A stretch of 64,000 nucleotides of DNA from Cladophialophora immunda (GCF_000835495.1 NW_015622545.1:1814777-1878776), one strand, 5' to 3'. Numbered from the stretch's first letter, positions 52,861 to 64,000 are shown. Program-made: numbers and translations. The notes: generated from the sequence alone by a model not told the origin.

Positions 52861-53870
52861 GGCAGCACGACAGGGTGGTAGAATCCATGTATTGAGTATT
52901 ACGAGGCAGAGCGAAGGGCGCATGTGCTCTCGTATTCGCATCGCCCGAGTTTCCTCTCTTGGCTGCATACAAGGGGTATTCACAATCACGTGAAGCCCGC
53001 TTTTAAGATTCCCGATTTGGGCATTAACCCGAGTTCGAGATTTCAATGGCGGGGACTTCCCCTGGCTGACACCACACTGTCTGCACTGTCTGCACTGCAC
53101 TGCACTTTTAGTCTCTGCGAGTCTACGAGGGCGAGGCGTCGGCGCACGCGGAGAGAGTGTTCGTGCTTCTTTCAATAATTCCTTCCTTGATACCTCTCGA
53201 TGTCGTCCTGCTCTTCCACAATACGAGCGAGGGGAGTGAGGACAGTGGAGCAGTGTGATACCGGCTACAGGGTCCGTCCGATGGTGACAAGACCGATCCC
53301 AGAAGAATCATAATATCTGTCCGATGATCGGAGCCACCGCCCGCAAAGCCTGCCTTGAATCTGGATGATTCCTCAAACCCCTGATTGCGTCGTCAGCCTC
53401 GCTGCGATCTTGGGAGTATCCCGTCCAGATTCAAGGGCGCTAGGCTCCGGGCGTGTATCTTGGAGGATGGGGTCGGCACCACCACCGCCATCACTGATGA
53501 AAGTGGTGTTTGCCCTTCGACGGAACCAAGGGCCGCTTTTGAAGTACTTGTCGAGTCACGAATATCAAGGGAAAGAACTCGTCCTGTCATGTGCAGATGG
53601 GGTCAGAAGATACGAGGCCCAAATGTTGTCCATATCGGAGGTAACGTAACAACGCTGGCTCATCTGAACCGACATGTATTGGCAAGGTAATCTAGCTGGG
53701 CCTGACTGACTTCTCACACGAAACCCGGTCTGTTTCCTTCCTTCAGGCACAAAACCGGTTACCAAGAACCCACAGAACAGAAACTGGAGCCACGCAGTCT
53801 GTACAGATCTCTGACTGATATTCCGCATATCCTCAGAGACCTGCTGTTCTTTCTCTCCTCTCCGATTTTC
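52861..53870. other. Intergenic, nothing recognised
   Basis: About 1 kb holding the acetyltransferase promoter and the 3' flank of the transporter. Repeated CTGCACTG units occur near 53084-53106. No supported gene. Confidence 0.45.
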
Positions 53871-55745
53871 TTACCAGATATATCGAAACGAGATGTGCTG
53901 ATCGCTGACCTCTTCCAGCGTGGCATGGGAGGCGATGTGCGGGTGCAGCTCGTTGCGGCCGGCGTACTCTTGGACGATGAGATCCTTCTTGCGATTTTCG
54001 CGACGCATCCACCAAATGCAGACCAGGGCACTGCAGAGCGCGACCGCGTTGAAGCCCAGCACGATCGAGTGGCCTTTCACAAAGCGCGGGGGGGTCGTGT
54101 AGATGCGGGTCCCCATGACGGAGAAGCAGAGGCCGCAGCACTCGGCAAACGCCCAGGTCGCGCCGCGCTTGGTGAAGCCGCCGGTGTTGATGGCGATCCA
54201 GACCGGCAGGATGATGATCGCTGAGTAGCACCCCGCGGTGATGAAACAGGCCGCGACGACGGAGGCGACGGCGTTGGTGGTCGACAGGAGCATGATGTAG
54301 CCCACGATGCAGACAATGTATCCCGACAGCAGGAATGGGCCCTTGCGACCAATGCGGTCCGACCAGATCCCCGTCACCAGCACCATGATGGATGCACAGA
54401 CGTACGGAATGATGGTGAATAGCTGAGTCCTCACTGTTGCCCCAATCGGTCAGTATTGTCCGGACGCGTGACCATATCTGGCTACAAGACCAGGGTGCTT
54501 CTTACGTGCTGAAAAGCCAAAGTCATGGATAAAGATGGGCAGGAAGCTGCCGACCACGCCCACGCCCAGTACCGAGGCACTCTGGCAGACGGCAAAGAGA
54601 TACGTCTTGGGATCTCTGAGGGTCCGCCACAGCTGCGCTGGCTGCACCTTTGCTCCTTCGGTGTTGTACGCTGCACAATCATGTTAGTAAGATACGGTAA
54701 CCCCTCGGAACACGGTGGAACAACGCGCCTGCAGACCTCTCCGCGGCCGATGCGATCTCCTCCTCGGTAAACAGCCAATGTCGCTTGCCGCGCTTCTGCA
54801 AGTCGTCCGCATAGCGTGGGAGAAGAGTGATGACCAAGAGGCCGACAAAGATGGCCACTATGCCTTCGATGAGAAACAGCCACCGCCATGGCGCGCGTCC
54901 AGTGGCTTCCTGGCTCAAATCACGCTGGATGGCGTAGGCGATCAACCCGCCAAACGCCCCTGACGTGGTGGAGGCGGCATAGAGGATAGCTGACATTTTC
55001 CCCAGTGTCAGTAAGTGCAAAGGCTTTTTCGATGATGTACCTCTCTGCCCTCAGCGTGACAACATACCTACTCGCGTGGCCAGCTCGCTGCGGGTGTAGT
55101 AGAGACTGGTGTAGATTGTGATGATCGGGACGAAACTGGACCCGCAACCGATCAGGAGGCGCAGCACGACCAGAGTGGCGTAGTTTTGGGCCGCGGACAT
55201 GCCACAGAGCATGACGCCGAAGAAGACGACGCCGGCCCCGATGGATCGGTTGGGCTTGAGCTTCCGGTTGAGGATGTTGGCGGGCAGCAGCATGATGATG
55301 TAGCCGACGACTGGACGTCATATACATCAGCGAAAAGGGGGGCAGCTTCTCGACGCCGCGGGTCCAACGTACACAACAACGTGACAGTGTCATAGAACTG
55401 GGACGCCGTCAGGCCAAGGTCTTTGCCCATGCCCATGACTTGGGCGTTGCCAATGCAGTTGCGGTCCTGAGCTGGTCATTAGCAAGCAGTTTGTCCAAAC
55501 TCGGAGTTTGAGAGACACCGTCTACTTACCAGGTACGAGGCAAAGAATGCCAGAGCCCCCAGCGGTAGAATGGTGAAGTCGCACTTGTGCACCACGCGGT
55601 TCTCGATCGACGAGCGCTGCTGTCTGATCGCGGACCTGGCGATGAGGTCGAGCTCTGTTTTTTCTTGGTGCCCATCCTCGACGTGGCTGGTCTCGTCAAA
55701 GCTGACGGTCGTCTCGAGGACGTTATCGATCCCCGCTTTCTCCAT
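53871..55745 (-). CDS. MFS anion:cation symporter, Dal5/Tna1 type (six exons)
   Basis: 513 aa. Exons: 55745-55530, 55466-55373, 55310-55068, 54989-54729, 54670-54506, 54433-53871. The hydrophilic N-terminus is followed by the first helix FTILPLGALAFFASYL and DRNCIGNAQVMGMGKDLGL, the hallmark of the allantoate/nicotinate (ACS) branch, usually written DRxNIGNAK. Then come GYIIMLLPANILNRKL, SGAFGGLIAYAI, GRAPWRWLFLIEGI, DPKTYLFAVCQ, and WSDRIGRKGPFLLSGYI. It should import a small carboxylate or vitamin such as nicotinate, allantoate or pantothenate; the substrate cannot be specified. The fourth intron has no good GT donor: either a GC donor at 54728-54727 (CAG|GC, giving ERSAAYNTEG) or a 43-nt GT intron. 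I prefer GC-AG. Confidence 0.9.
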
Positions 55746-56330
55746 GATCAAAGATGATGTTGTGTCGGACGAGGACGTGGAAAAGGAAGGACTGCTGAAT
55801 GGTCTGCGCAGAGAGCAGCATAGGGGAATCTGCCGGTTTATTTATACGATCCCCAGAGCAGGTCCAGTGACGAAGCATACGAGAAACGAGTCTCATCCGG
55901 GGTACGGGGTTCGAATCGCCTGCAACTCCGCATTCCAGTTGTCGTCGACGATGGTTATGCCGAGATGGACTCTCTGGTTTCGAGTTCCCCAGAAAGATCT
56001 AGCCAGAAACCTTGGGCACCGCCGACTTTTCGCTCCTCCTGCTCGCCACTCGAGCCCGAGTTTTCGCAATTGGTGGAAGTCGCGACGAGCCTTCGGGGTC
56101 GAGACTCTACAATATCGTCTTTTCCGGTATTTTACGTCGATTAAATGAGTCCACCTCCTTCTACAAGATCAAGTTATCTGATCTGACTCCCTGATACGAT
56201 GGCGGCAAGCTTTCACAATACTTACATCATAACATCATATATTGTTTAAGTCAAAACATACATGAAGGAAAGCCTGACCTAAGATAGTCCCGCGGTAAGG
56301 TGAGAATTGATTGATATCTTGGGCCCCTTC
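55746..56330. other. Intergenic, transporter promoter and 3' flank of oxygenase gene
   Basis: About 585 bp with no gene. GGTTCGAATC near 55906 looks like a tRNA B-box, but no A-box or stems accompany it. Confidence 0.5.
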
Positions 56331-57434
56331 TCATCTATACCACGTCGTCGTGACCGTTCCAATCTGCTGCTGCTCGCTGTTCTTCCCCTGCGCGTCTTTG
56401 AACAGGGCCTTCTGGCCCGTCACCCTGACGCGGTTGTTCACCCACTCCTTGCTCGTGGGCGCCTTGCCATCCTCGAACCACTTCTTGACGTTGGCCTTCC
56501 TGAGGACCGGGCTCTCGTCTACCAACGTGTTGATCACCACATCGTCGTTGGGGACGACGAAGTAGAAGACGCCGCTGCGGTCGTGGTTTCTTTGGTCCTG
56601 CGGCGGCTGCACCACCCGGTGGACCGCGGCCTTGAAGTAGTCGCCGGTCCACCACATCATCGGCTCGCCGGCGTTGACGATGATGGCGCCGGGGATGTGG
56701 CGGATGTACTTCCACTGCGCGTCGTCCTCGTAGTCGCGCACCTGCAGGCTCGTCATCGGTTGACTGAACAGGAGCGACAGAGCACTCAGGTCCTGATGGC
56801 CGCCCAGCCAGAGCTGCTTAGAATCGTTCGAGGCGTCATCATCATCGTGATAGTACTCCATCCAGCGAGCCCAGGACTCGTCGTGCTTCTCGTACCGATG
56901 CAACTTCACGAAGAACTCCTCGTCCTCGATCTCCAGCGCGATGGCAAAGAGCCGGAGGAGCTTGTAGAGGATGTCCTTGTGGACGGTGTCGACAAACTCC
57001 TGGATTTCGTGGCGGTAAGGTTCCAGCGCGGCGGGTTGCTCGTGCAGGCTCATGTTTCTGTTCACGTTGAAGTTCTCGATACGGTCGGGGACGCCGCCGG
57101 ACTTCCAGTGGCCGCGGGGCTTGAAGCCCGGGTATTCGCCTTTGCCCAGGATGTCGGCCTTGAGCCGCTCCTTTTCCTCCTGCGGCGTCCGAGTCAGGAT
57201 CGTATGGCCAATGTCCACCTGGCGGGTGACGACGTCCTCTGGAATGCCGTGGTTCACGATGACGAAGAATCCATGGGTACACATGGCTTTGTGAACCTGG
57301 TCGGCGAGCGCTTGCTTGGAGCCCGTCTCATACTGGGAAAAGTCGAGGATTTCGAGGTCTGCAAAGTCCAGTGTTTCTTTGCTCGGCCCCACAGGGACAA
57401 AATGGTCGACCTCGGGGAGCGTCTTGGATATCAT
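56331..57434 (-). CDS. 2-oxoglutarate/Fe(II)-dependent oxygenase, isopenicillin-N-synthase-like
   Basis: 367 aa, single exon. The DIOX_N part is at residues ~25-140 (LEILDFSQY, THGFFVIVNHGIPEDVV). The catalytic double-stranded beta-helix follows with the iron triad His213 and Asp215 (LGGHQDLSALSLLF) and His272 (AAVHRVVQPP), and the 2-oxoglutarate-binding Arg286-Ser287 (RSGVFYF). MTSLQVRD and IPGAIIVNAGEPMMWWTGDYF are also canonical. All catalytic residues are intact, so it should be active. Such enzymes hydroxylate, desaturate or cyclise small molecules. With the MFS transporter and class II aldolase as neighbours, a catabolic role is as likely as secondary metabolism. Confidence 0.93.
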   Translation of the reverse strand: MISKTLPEVDHFVPVGPSKETLDFADLEILDFSQYETGSKQALADQVHKAMCTHGFFVIVNHGIPEDVVTRQVDIGHTILTRTPQEEKERLKADILGKGEYPGFKPRGHWKSGGVPDRIENFNVNRNMSLHEQPAALEPYRHEIQEFVDTVHKDILYKLLRLFAIALEIEDEEFFVKLHRYEKHDESWARWMEYYHDDDDASNDSKQLWLGGHQDLSALSLLFSQPMTSLQVRDYEDDAQWKYIRHIPGAIIVNAGEPMMWWTGDYFKAAVHRVVQPPQDQRNHDRSGVFYFVVPNDDVVINTLVDESPVLRKANVKKWFEDGKAPTSKEWVNNRVRVTGQKALFKDAQGKNSEQQQIGTVTTTWYR

Positions 57435-58144
57435 GCTGGACGTTCGTGTTGTTGGAGCGTCGTAAGCAGAGGGAAGGAGGAGGAAATTTTGGACTCGCAG
57501 CCCATGTTGCGGCGGCGGCGGCGGTTGCTTATATTCACTGTATCACACACATCAGAACGGCTCTCGTGATGGCCAGGCCCTATGTCTCTCTGACACAAGC
57601 TGCGGCTCACGATCCCAGCCTCGAATCAATCGTTGCTCCGCGACTACATTGAGTGTGGACACTAGTGGCCGAAAAGTCGGCGAAAAGATATAGGCCGGTT
57701 TGCGACTCGACCCATCCTCCGAGGGCAAGGGACGTGACGGGCTATTGCGACACGTCCAGCCTGCATGCAGAGTCATAGTTGCGAAGTTGGCAGATAAAGA
57801 AGTGTGGAATGAGAATTTCAAGACTTAGTGGCATCTACGCCAACGGTCGAGGACTCAGAGATCTATGACTTTGAGATACACCATCGCCGTGACCAAAGAA
57901 GAATCTACTCTGAACATCGTGTGGTCTTCTTCTCGCCGATGTATATTTACCACGTGTGTAAGCCATCTTTCGACCAGCAAACTGACCACGCCGGGACCCA
58001 GAGGGCTGCTCAATTCGCATTCCAAGCAGGGTAGATTTCGCCTCCTGTGCTGCTAGGCAGGGCGCCATTTGACGCACGAACGACATCCTCAAAACTGGGA
58101 TCCTGGTTAGCATTTCCAGGCCCATGGAAACGGGGGTTTCAAGC
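57435..58144. other. Intergenic, promoter of the oxygenase gene
   Basis: About 710 bp. A short GCG/GCC triplet run lies near 57511-57527, in the oxygenase leader. No gene recognised; small frames on both strands overlap and are discounted. Confidence 0.5.
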
Positions 58145-59141
58145 TTACGCCGGTTGAAATGTCATGTACAAAAACTCGTCGGTGTAGAACTTCTTGACGC
58201 CCAACGCCTGCTCCTCGGTGATGGCCTTTGGCTTCCAGCCCGAGGCTTGGGCCACGGCAAAGGTCTTGACTTGAGCCTCGAGGCATCGCTCCAGAGCACC
58301 GAACGTGAATGCGGCGCCGTCTGGGGTCTTTCCGACGGTGAGCAGGCCGTGGTTCTGCAGTATCACGGCTTTGTTCGTCGGGCCCAAGGCTTCGGCAATC
58401 TGCTTGCCTTCGTCTTCCGCCAGGACAAACCCATCAAAGCTTGGAAAGACGGAATGTGCGTCGTAGAACCTTAACGGGAGTCAGGATGGTGACAAGCCCA
58501 GAAAGGGAGAGGAACGTCAAGAACTCACTGGCAGCAGTCTTGGTTGAACATCTGCAGCTTCTCCCCAAATGGCGAGAATGACTTGCCGGCCACAGTATGC
58601 ATGTGCACCACGGCTTGGACATCGGGGCGGGCTCTGTGCACCCCCGAATGAATGTAGAATCCCGCCGGGTTGATAACGTGCATGTTGCCTCCCACCACAT
58701 GTCCATCATCGTTGACCAGGACCAGGTCATCAGGGGTGATGTGATTGAGACTCCGGCCGAACGGATTGATCCAGAGGTGATCAGGGAACTCGGGATCGCG
58801 GACAGTCATGTGGCCGCCGGCGCCCTCATTGCCGTAGCCCTGCGACCCAAGCCATCTCAGGGCGGCAGCATGGTGCAGCTTGCGGAAGGATCGTTCTTCA
58901 GCGAAGGTCTTGAATCTAGCGCGGATTCAGTGTCTGCGGAAGTGGACAACGACGAAAGGACTGACTTTGGAAACCTGATTCTCTGGATGGGTGTGGGCTG
59001 GCCTGGGAAGAGGCCAACATGCCCTTTGAAGAACTCGAAGTCTTTTGGATAGCACAGGTCGTCACCTGACAGGACAAGAGACTGATGGTTCTCCTGTTCT
59101 TGCTTGTCTGTTGATACAATAGTAGTGGCTGAGGGGGCCAT
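58145..59141 (-). CDS. Class II aldolase/adducin-family protein (three exons)
   Basis: 295 aa. Exons 59141-58966, 58915-58529, 58469-58145. The first intron (GTCAGT...CTAG, 50 nt) is needed to bring FKTFAEERSFRKLHHAAALR into frame; a longer unspliced frame misreads this region. The domain then reads GNEGAGGHMTVRDPEFPDHL, WINPFGRSLNHITPDDLVLV, INPAGFYIHSGVHRARPDVQ, VVHMHTVAGKSFS (zinc His-x-His), and VILQNHGLLTVGKT (third zinc His). C-terminal helix FTFGALERCLEAQVKTFA. Typical of the fungal meiotically-up-regulated-14-like group. Zinc ligands are complete; substrate unknown (sugar-phosphate or hydroxy-acid lyase chemistry is possible). It is divergent from the Zn2Cys6 regulator at 59853. Confidence 0.92.
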
Positions 59142-59852
59142 GGTGAATGTGAGTTTGTAATGTAAAACTGGAACGGCGTGCAGTGTGCAAGTGTAGAGGA
59201 CGCCCAAGAGATTCTGCAGAGTGGGAGCCTTTATGAGCACGACCTACCTGCAGCATATCACAATCCCGGTGGTGAGGCTCATTCAGCGGGCGTAGCATAC
59301 ACGGCAGAAAGCTCCGCAACGCGAGTGATCATCCTCCTGTCCGCCGAAGCGTCGGATGAGGCGAAGACGGTAAAGTGTGTCTGGTTCTGTTTGCCGAAAG
59401 ACGATCTCGCGTGGTCTGGGCCTGGACCGACTTTTCGCAGTTGTCAAGCTTTGTGGTTCAAGAACTGCGAAAACTCGGCCTTGGTAGGGAGTCGACACGA
59501 CCAATAACATGGGCTCGAGGGCAAATGTCGACTTCCACTTACTCGCTGCTTATGGCAGGGATAGTAATGCCCCCCCAGAGAAGAAGAGGCATCATGAGTG
59601 GTTGATTCGTTCATGTGAGTGCTGAACACATGGCTGGAGTCTGACCCTGCCTATGCCCCTCAACCCCGTCAATCTGGGGTATGAATGTCGTTGCCATGGT
59701 CGAGCATATCACTAACTTCCGCTTTTGTCTCAATTCGGTGTAGCGATGGACTAACTGATCCGTCAACCACACTGCAGCAAGCTTCCCTTTTCGTTTCTTT
59801 CTCCCCAGCATATGTGCTACATGAGTTCCCCGTTCCATCGACACTCCTCGTG
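59142..59852. promoter_or_regulatory. Divergent promoter, aldolase-family gene and Zn2Cys6 regulator
   Basis: About 710 bp between divergent starts. The frame of the regulator is open back to an ATG at 59685, but that part is unconserved. No defined element recognised. Confidence 0.45.
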
Positions 59853-62169
59853 ATGCGTACGCAGATACCCACGGCCACTTCGTTGGGAGGCGATCCCACA
59901 ACGCCCTTGCGCAAAGTCCGACGATCAAAAGCGTGTACGTTATGTCGCCAGCAAAAGGTCTGAAAATCGCTTCTTCCCCCAAGCCAGGACCCGCGAGGAC
60001 TAAAGCGTCGGCAGCTGAGATGTGATGCCTCCTCCAGCGACCCATCCAGGGCGTGTTCAAGGTGCGTCCGGGCTGGCGTCCCGTGCCAATTTTCGTCCAA
60101 TTTCCAGCGGGTCAAGGCTCGAACGTAGGTCATGGTGGTGGTGGTGGTGGCTGGCAATCAGAAAACCCCCCTGATGCGGTTGGCAGGAAAGCAGACATGC
60201 AACGCGAGATTGATCGGTTACGAACTGCCCGCGCTTCTGCAACGCCTCCTCCCAAATCCTTCGAGAGTAGGCCTGCGTCCTCGGTCGAGCCTGTTGACGA
60301 TGCCGCCACGCATCTGATGTTGGATTCTGGTCCTGATACTGTTGGATGGCCACCGCTGGCCCCGTCCTTTCACGATTTGGAGCCTCGCATCAGCAAACCA
60401 TCATCAACCGGTGCGAATCTCTCAAGCGCATTGCCGCGGTGCGCCATGTCTCAGTCACTGAATGGCGTCCATGTGGACGGCCTCAAGATTGATGATTGCT
60501 TCCAGCTGTGAGAATCACAGACCGACCGATTGGTGGCGGCTATCGCTGTTTCAAAGGAGCTGATCCCTATCACAGGTACTTTAAACACTACCACCCCATG
60601 CTGCCCATATTAGACGCATCATGCCGCCCCGACACCTACTATTATAAGCTCTCTCCCTTTGTCTTCTGGTGTGTGGTCATCACCGGCTCGCGGAGGTACG
60701 AGCTCGACCCGACGCTACTTGGCCGTCTCTCACCTGGCGTGACTGTCCTGGCATCAAAAGCTCTACAGCAAACGTCGTCCTACTTTTCAACCATCCGTGG
60801 TCTCATGATCCTGTGCACCTGGCCGCTCCCCATGAAGACCATCCTCGACGACCCATCTCCGATGTACTCCGGGGCGGCCATGCAGCTGGCCTTGCAGCAC
60901 GGACTCCACATGCTGCAGCTTCGAGGCGCCGTCGCCGACGTATCTTACGAGCCTTTCCTGGCGCGAACGTGGGCGTATCTGGAGTTTTCGTGTCACTGGT
61001 TGGTGCCGTCCACCTCCGCGTTCTACCAAGGATCTAGGGATATCTGCTGACTCCTCCCGCGCAGTACAAGTTGGTCCTGCGGTATGCCGCCTCATCGTTG
61101 TCTCGACGCGTTCGACGTCGAATTGCCATGCTCCTCCGATGCTTCGAGGCTACTACCACCCAGCACATACTGGATGCAAAAGTTCGAGAAAGTGGTCGCT
61201 CGCGCCGACGAGGTGCTGGCCGACACCGTTCGCTCAGGGGGCCCGCTCGCCACCTTGAGATCGCTTATCAACGTCTTTGATGACCAGATTCTCGAGGTCT
61301 CCCGCAAAGCGCTGGAAGACATGCGCTCCGACGCGTCCATGACGGCCACGGGGGCCAGAACGGACGACAGCGTCCTCCCAAACCCCCTGATCGTGACAAC
61401 CGCGAGGGTCCACGTCAACGCGTACCATTTCTTCGGCGCCGACCCGTCGGAGCACATGTCGGGCCTGGTCGAGTTGTCGCATCTGATCCGTCAGTTTGCC
61501 GAGCAGGCCTCGAAAATGGACGGCAACAGCGACTGGGCATTCTACGCCTCGGAGCCGTACTTCCGCCACATCTGCCTGCTCCTGGCGATGCTGTTGCGGA
61601 TGTCGCACAGCCGCCATCTCCGATTGTGGATCGACATGAAGCAGGGCGAACGCACCTTCTTTGCCCTGCTCAAGCTGCTGAAACGGCGGAGCCTCCAGTT
61701 TGGAGATGTCAACGCCCACGTGGTAACGCTGTTTTCGCAGCTGTGGCATGACGATTCGATCTTCCGACTGCAGGACGGGTCGCAGGACAGCCTACACGTC
61801 CACACGCGTGGACGGGGGGTAAGACATATTCCCTCCCTCTTCTTTTCCTGAGGAGAGTCAGTCCGCATACATTAAGCTAATGTTTTCCTTTCCCCCCAGG
61901 CTTTTGGGATTCTGTACGACTGCTTGACGCCGCCTCGACCCCGAGACTCCTCGCACGCCCCGGTTGAGGCTCTGCATGCGCGACCCGGAGGCGATGCACT
62001 TCATGACGTGTCGTGTGCTGGCACAACGGCTCTCACCAATGAAACCTCCGTCGACAGCCCTCTTCCCGCCGACGATGATTTCCTCGGTGCGCTCCCCAAC
62101 GAACTGTCGTGGGATTTTGTACATGACGGCTCCCAATGGCCCAACGAGAGTCTATTCTGGGAAGCATGA
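59853..62169 (+). CDS. Zn2Cys6 transcription factor with fungal-specific TF domain (six exons)
   Basis: 660 aa. Exons 59853-59957, 60015-60124, 60187-60507, 60576-60998, 61065-61818, 61900-62169. The zinc cluster spans the first intron: Cys28, 31, 38, 49, 52, 59 (ACTLCRQQK | LRCD ... RACSRCVRAGVPCQ), spacing C-x2-C-x6-C-x10-C-x2-C-x6-C. The fungal-specific TF homology domain follows (YFKHYHPMLPILD, PFVFWCVVITGSRRY, LGRLSPGVTVLASKALQ, GLMILCTWPLP, AMQLALQHGLHM), then GMPPHRCLDAFDVELPC and a helical C-terminus ending WPNESLFWEA. The fifth-exon boundary (CHCTSWSCG) is the least certain junction. Position between the aldolase-family and tartrate-dehydrogenase-like genes suggests control of neighbouring catabolic genes. 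Confidence 0.9.
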
Positions 62170-62689
62170 GGGTGGAAAGGAGGTGTAAAACTGCTCTGGC
62201 AATAAGGCGCTGACCATCACTAAGTATGGGCCTATAATCAAGATATGAGGCGTGTCTCTGAACCGAACATTCAATGCCTGGCGAAAAAAGTCATCAGGTC
62301 AAGGCCATTAATTTTTCGGCCAAATAAATGCCCGACACGATCTTTGCCATCTTGCCATCCTTGTCTGGAAGAAGCAACTAAGATCCGTTTGTTTCTCAGT
62401 GGCAAACGGCATTGGAGACCGTGTTGGAGAAAAGCACCTGTGAGCCTTTGACCAGTGACCACAGCGAGTCGCGGCGAATGTCCGACGAGGCCCGATGGCA
62501 TTGCCGTCAATCCGCCTTCACCAGCACCATCGTCGTCTTCTCATAGATATATATACTTGGATGTGTTTCGTAGCCATCTACCTATACCCCCGACCGACCA
62601 AACGAACGAACTGACTGTCTAACTAACTGACTGACGACTGGCCAAACGACACTCAATTAACCCCCTCACCAGCTTGAATCCTTCTCACC
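62170..62689. promoter_or_regulatory. Promoter region of tartrate-dehydrogenase-like gene
   Basis: About 520 bp. ATATATATAC at about 62546-62555 may be TATA-like; ACTGACTG/CTAACT repeats lie in the probable leader. No gene. Confidence 0.45.
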
Positions 62690-63992
62690 ATGGGCTCCAT
62701 CCCCAACGCCCCGTCGACCACATCTTCCTCCTCCTCACATCCGCAACCACTCGCCCCTCCCCCGTCGACAACGACGTACAAAATCGCCTCGATCCCCGCC
62801 GACGGGATCGGCCCCGAGGTCATCTCCGCGGGGCTGCGCGTGCTGGCGACGCTCTCGCAGGCCTTCGCCTCGCGCTTCACCTTCGCCGTCACCCACTTCG
62901 ACTGGTCCAGTGAGACGTACCTGCGCACAGGCCGCTACGTGCCCGAGGGCGGGCTGGACGAGCTGCGGAACTTCGATGCCATCCTGTTCGGCGCCGTCGG
63001 CGACCAGCGCGTGCCCGACCACGTCTCGTTGTGGGGGTTGCGCCTCGCCATCTGCCAGCCCCTGCAGCAGTACGCCAACGTGCGGCCGACGCGGATCCTG
63101 CGCGGGGTGACGTCGCCGCTGGCGGCGTGTCAGGGCAGCGCTGAGAATGCGAAGAAGCTGGATTGGGTGATTGTAAGTACTTACCGCGGCTACTTCCCAT
63201 CGCGATATCTTGTGTATTTATCTCTACATGTCTATATATCTCCCTAACCATACACATTCTAACAACCTCCCCCAGATCCGCGAGAACAGCGAAGGCGAGT
63301 ACGCCGGGCACGGGGGCCGCTCGCACCTGCACCAGGCGTGGGAGGTCGGGACGGAGGTGAGCGTGTTCACGCGGCACGGGTGCGAGCGGCTGCTGCGGTT
63401 CGCGTACGAGACGGCGCGGGCGCGGCCGCGCAAGACGCTCACCTTCGTGACCAAGTCGAACGCGCAGCGCAACGGCATGGTGCTGTGGGACGAGGTCAAC
63501 GCGGCGGTGGCGCGCGAGTACCCGGACGTGGCGGCGGACAAGATGCTGGTCGACGCCATGACGTGCCGCATGGCGCTGCAGCCCGAGACGCTCGACACGG
63601 TGGTCGCCACCAACCTGCACGCCGACATCCTCTCGGACCTGGCCGCCGCGCTGGCGGGCTCCATCGGCATCGCGCCCACCAGCAACCTCGACCCCACGCG
63701 CCGCAACCCCAGCATGTTCGAGCCCATCCACGGCTCCGCCTGGGACATCGCGGGGCAAGGTGTCGCCAACCCCGTCGGCACCTTCTGGACCTGCGCCGAG
63801 ATGGTGCGCTGGCTGGGCCAGCCCGAGGCCGCCGACATGCTCATGGCTGCCGTCGAGGCCGTGCTGGGCGCGGGCGTCAAGACCAGGGATCTGGGCGGCC
63901 AGGCCGGCACCGACGAGGTGACCGACAAGGTGTGCGAGGAGATCCTGCGGCTGGGCAAGGAGCGAGGCTTCTTTGTCGCGGGGAAGGAATAG
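62690..63992 (+). CDS. Tartrate/isopropylmalate-type dehydrogenase (two exons)
   Basis: 399 aa, exons 62690-63172 and 63276-63992, 103-nt GT-AG intron. It belongs to the isocitrate/isopropylmalate dehydrogenase family. ADGIGPEVISAGLRVL is the N-terminal strand-loop. FGAVGDQRVPDHVSLWGLRL, IRENSEGEYAGHGG, TFVTKSNAQRNGMVLWDE (Lys of the active site), VDAMTCRMALQPETLD, NLHADILSDLAAALAGSIG (metal Asp) and MFEPIHGSAWDIAGQG are the signature of the tartrate dehydrogenase/decarboxylase (TtuC) branch rather than leucine-pathway LEU2. A Ser/Pro-rich stretch of ~28 residues precedes the domain, without a clear mitochondrial signal. GC content at third positions is very high in exon 2. Likely oxidises tartrate or D-malate with NAD+. 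Confidence 0.9.
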
Positions 63993-64000
63993 GGTGGAGC

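Noticed and set aside
52861..53175. Upstream extension of the acetyltransferase frame to 53175
   Set aside because: The extra ~105 residues are unconserved, while MAVTVRPATEDD is the standard beginning of the domain.
55900..55920. GGTTCGAATC resembling a tRNA B-box
   Set aside because: Flanking bases do not form a T-stem, and no A-box is seen upstream.
56307..57569. 420-codon plus-strand frame opposite the 2-oxoglutarate oxygenase
   Set aside because: Antisense shadow caused by strong third-position GC bias; the minus strand carries all the catalytic motifs.

Overview
The window is nuclear DNA of a filamentous ascomycete (Pezizomycotina). The evidence is GT-AG introns of about 40-130 nt, two Zn2Cys6 regulators, a HET-domain gene relic, a NACHT-ankyrin NLR, a Yvc1-type TRP channel and a GPI-anchored Ser/Thr-rich wall protein. 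The lineage below subphylum cannot be fixed from sequence alone. Exon boundaries were worked out by hand; every spliced model closes in frame, except where a caveat is given. I saw no rRNA, convincing tRNA, CRISPR or intact transposon.

Layout. 1-7.4 kb: the tail of a flavin-reductase-like gene, then a divergent tyrosine-catabolism pair (homogentisate dioxygenase and fumarylacetoacetase) sharing a promoter with an 18-bp palindrome, then a six-exon sugar transporter. 8.5-12 kb: a hypothetical protein and a decayed HET-domain gene. 12.7-28.3 kb is mostly core genome: glutamate-cysteine ligase regulatory subunit, Bud32/PRPK kinase, Yvc1-like channel, galactonate-dehydratase-like enzyme with a divergent Zn2Cys6 regulator, eIF2-alpha and an SLC26/STAS transporter. 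28.5-34.1 kb: a pepsin-fold protein lacking the catalytic DTG motifs, a DsbA-like protein with two consecutive microexons (21 and 11 nt), and a GPI-anchored protein built on WxxW repeats.

37-51 kb looks like an accessory/innate-immunity island: an Hsp70-like ATPase, an unknown protein with a SANT-like start, a small protein with three near-identical 27-residue repeats, and a divergent pair formed by a stand-alone purine-nucleoside-phosphorylase (PNP) domain protein and a NACHT-ankyrin NLR. The PNP protein ends, and the NLR begins, with the same 20-residue Gly/Asn-rich motif (13 of 20 identical). This is the arrangement of a fungal amyloid-signalling receptor/effector pair and is the most interesting item here. 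The ankyrin array contains a 380-nt assembly gap flanked by identical sequence.

52-64 kb: a GNAT acetyltransferase, a Dal5/Tna1-type transporter (one possible GC-AG intron), a 2-oxoglutarate/Fe(II) oxygenase, a class II aldolase-family protein, a second Zn2Cys6 regulator and a tartrate-dehydrogenase-like enzyme. Together they suggest uptake and catabolism of small organic acids under local regulation.
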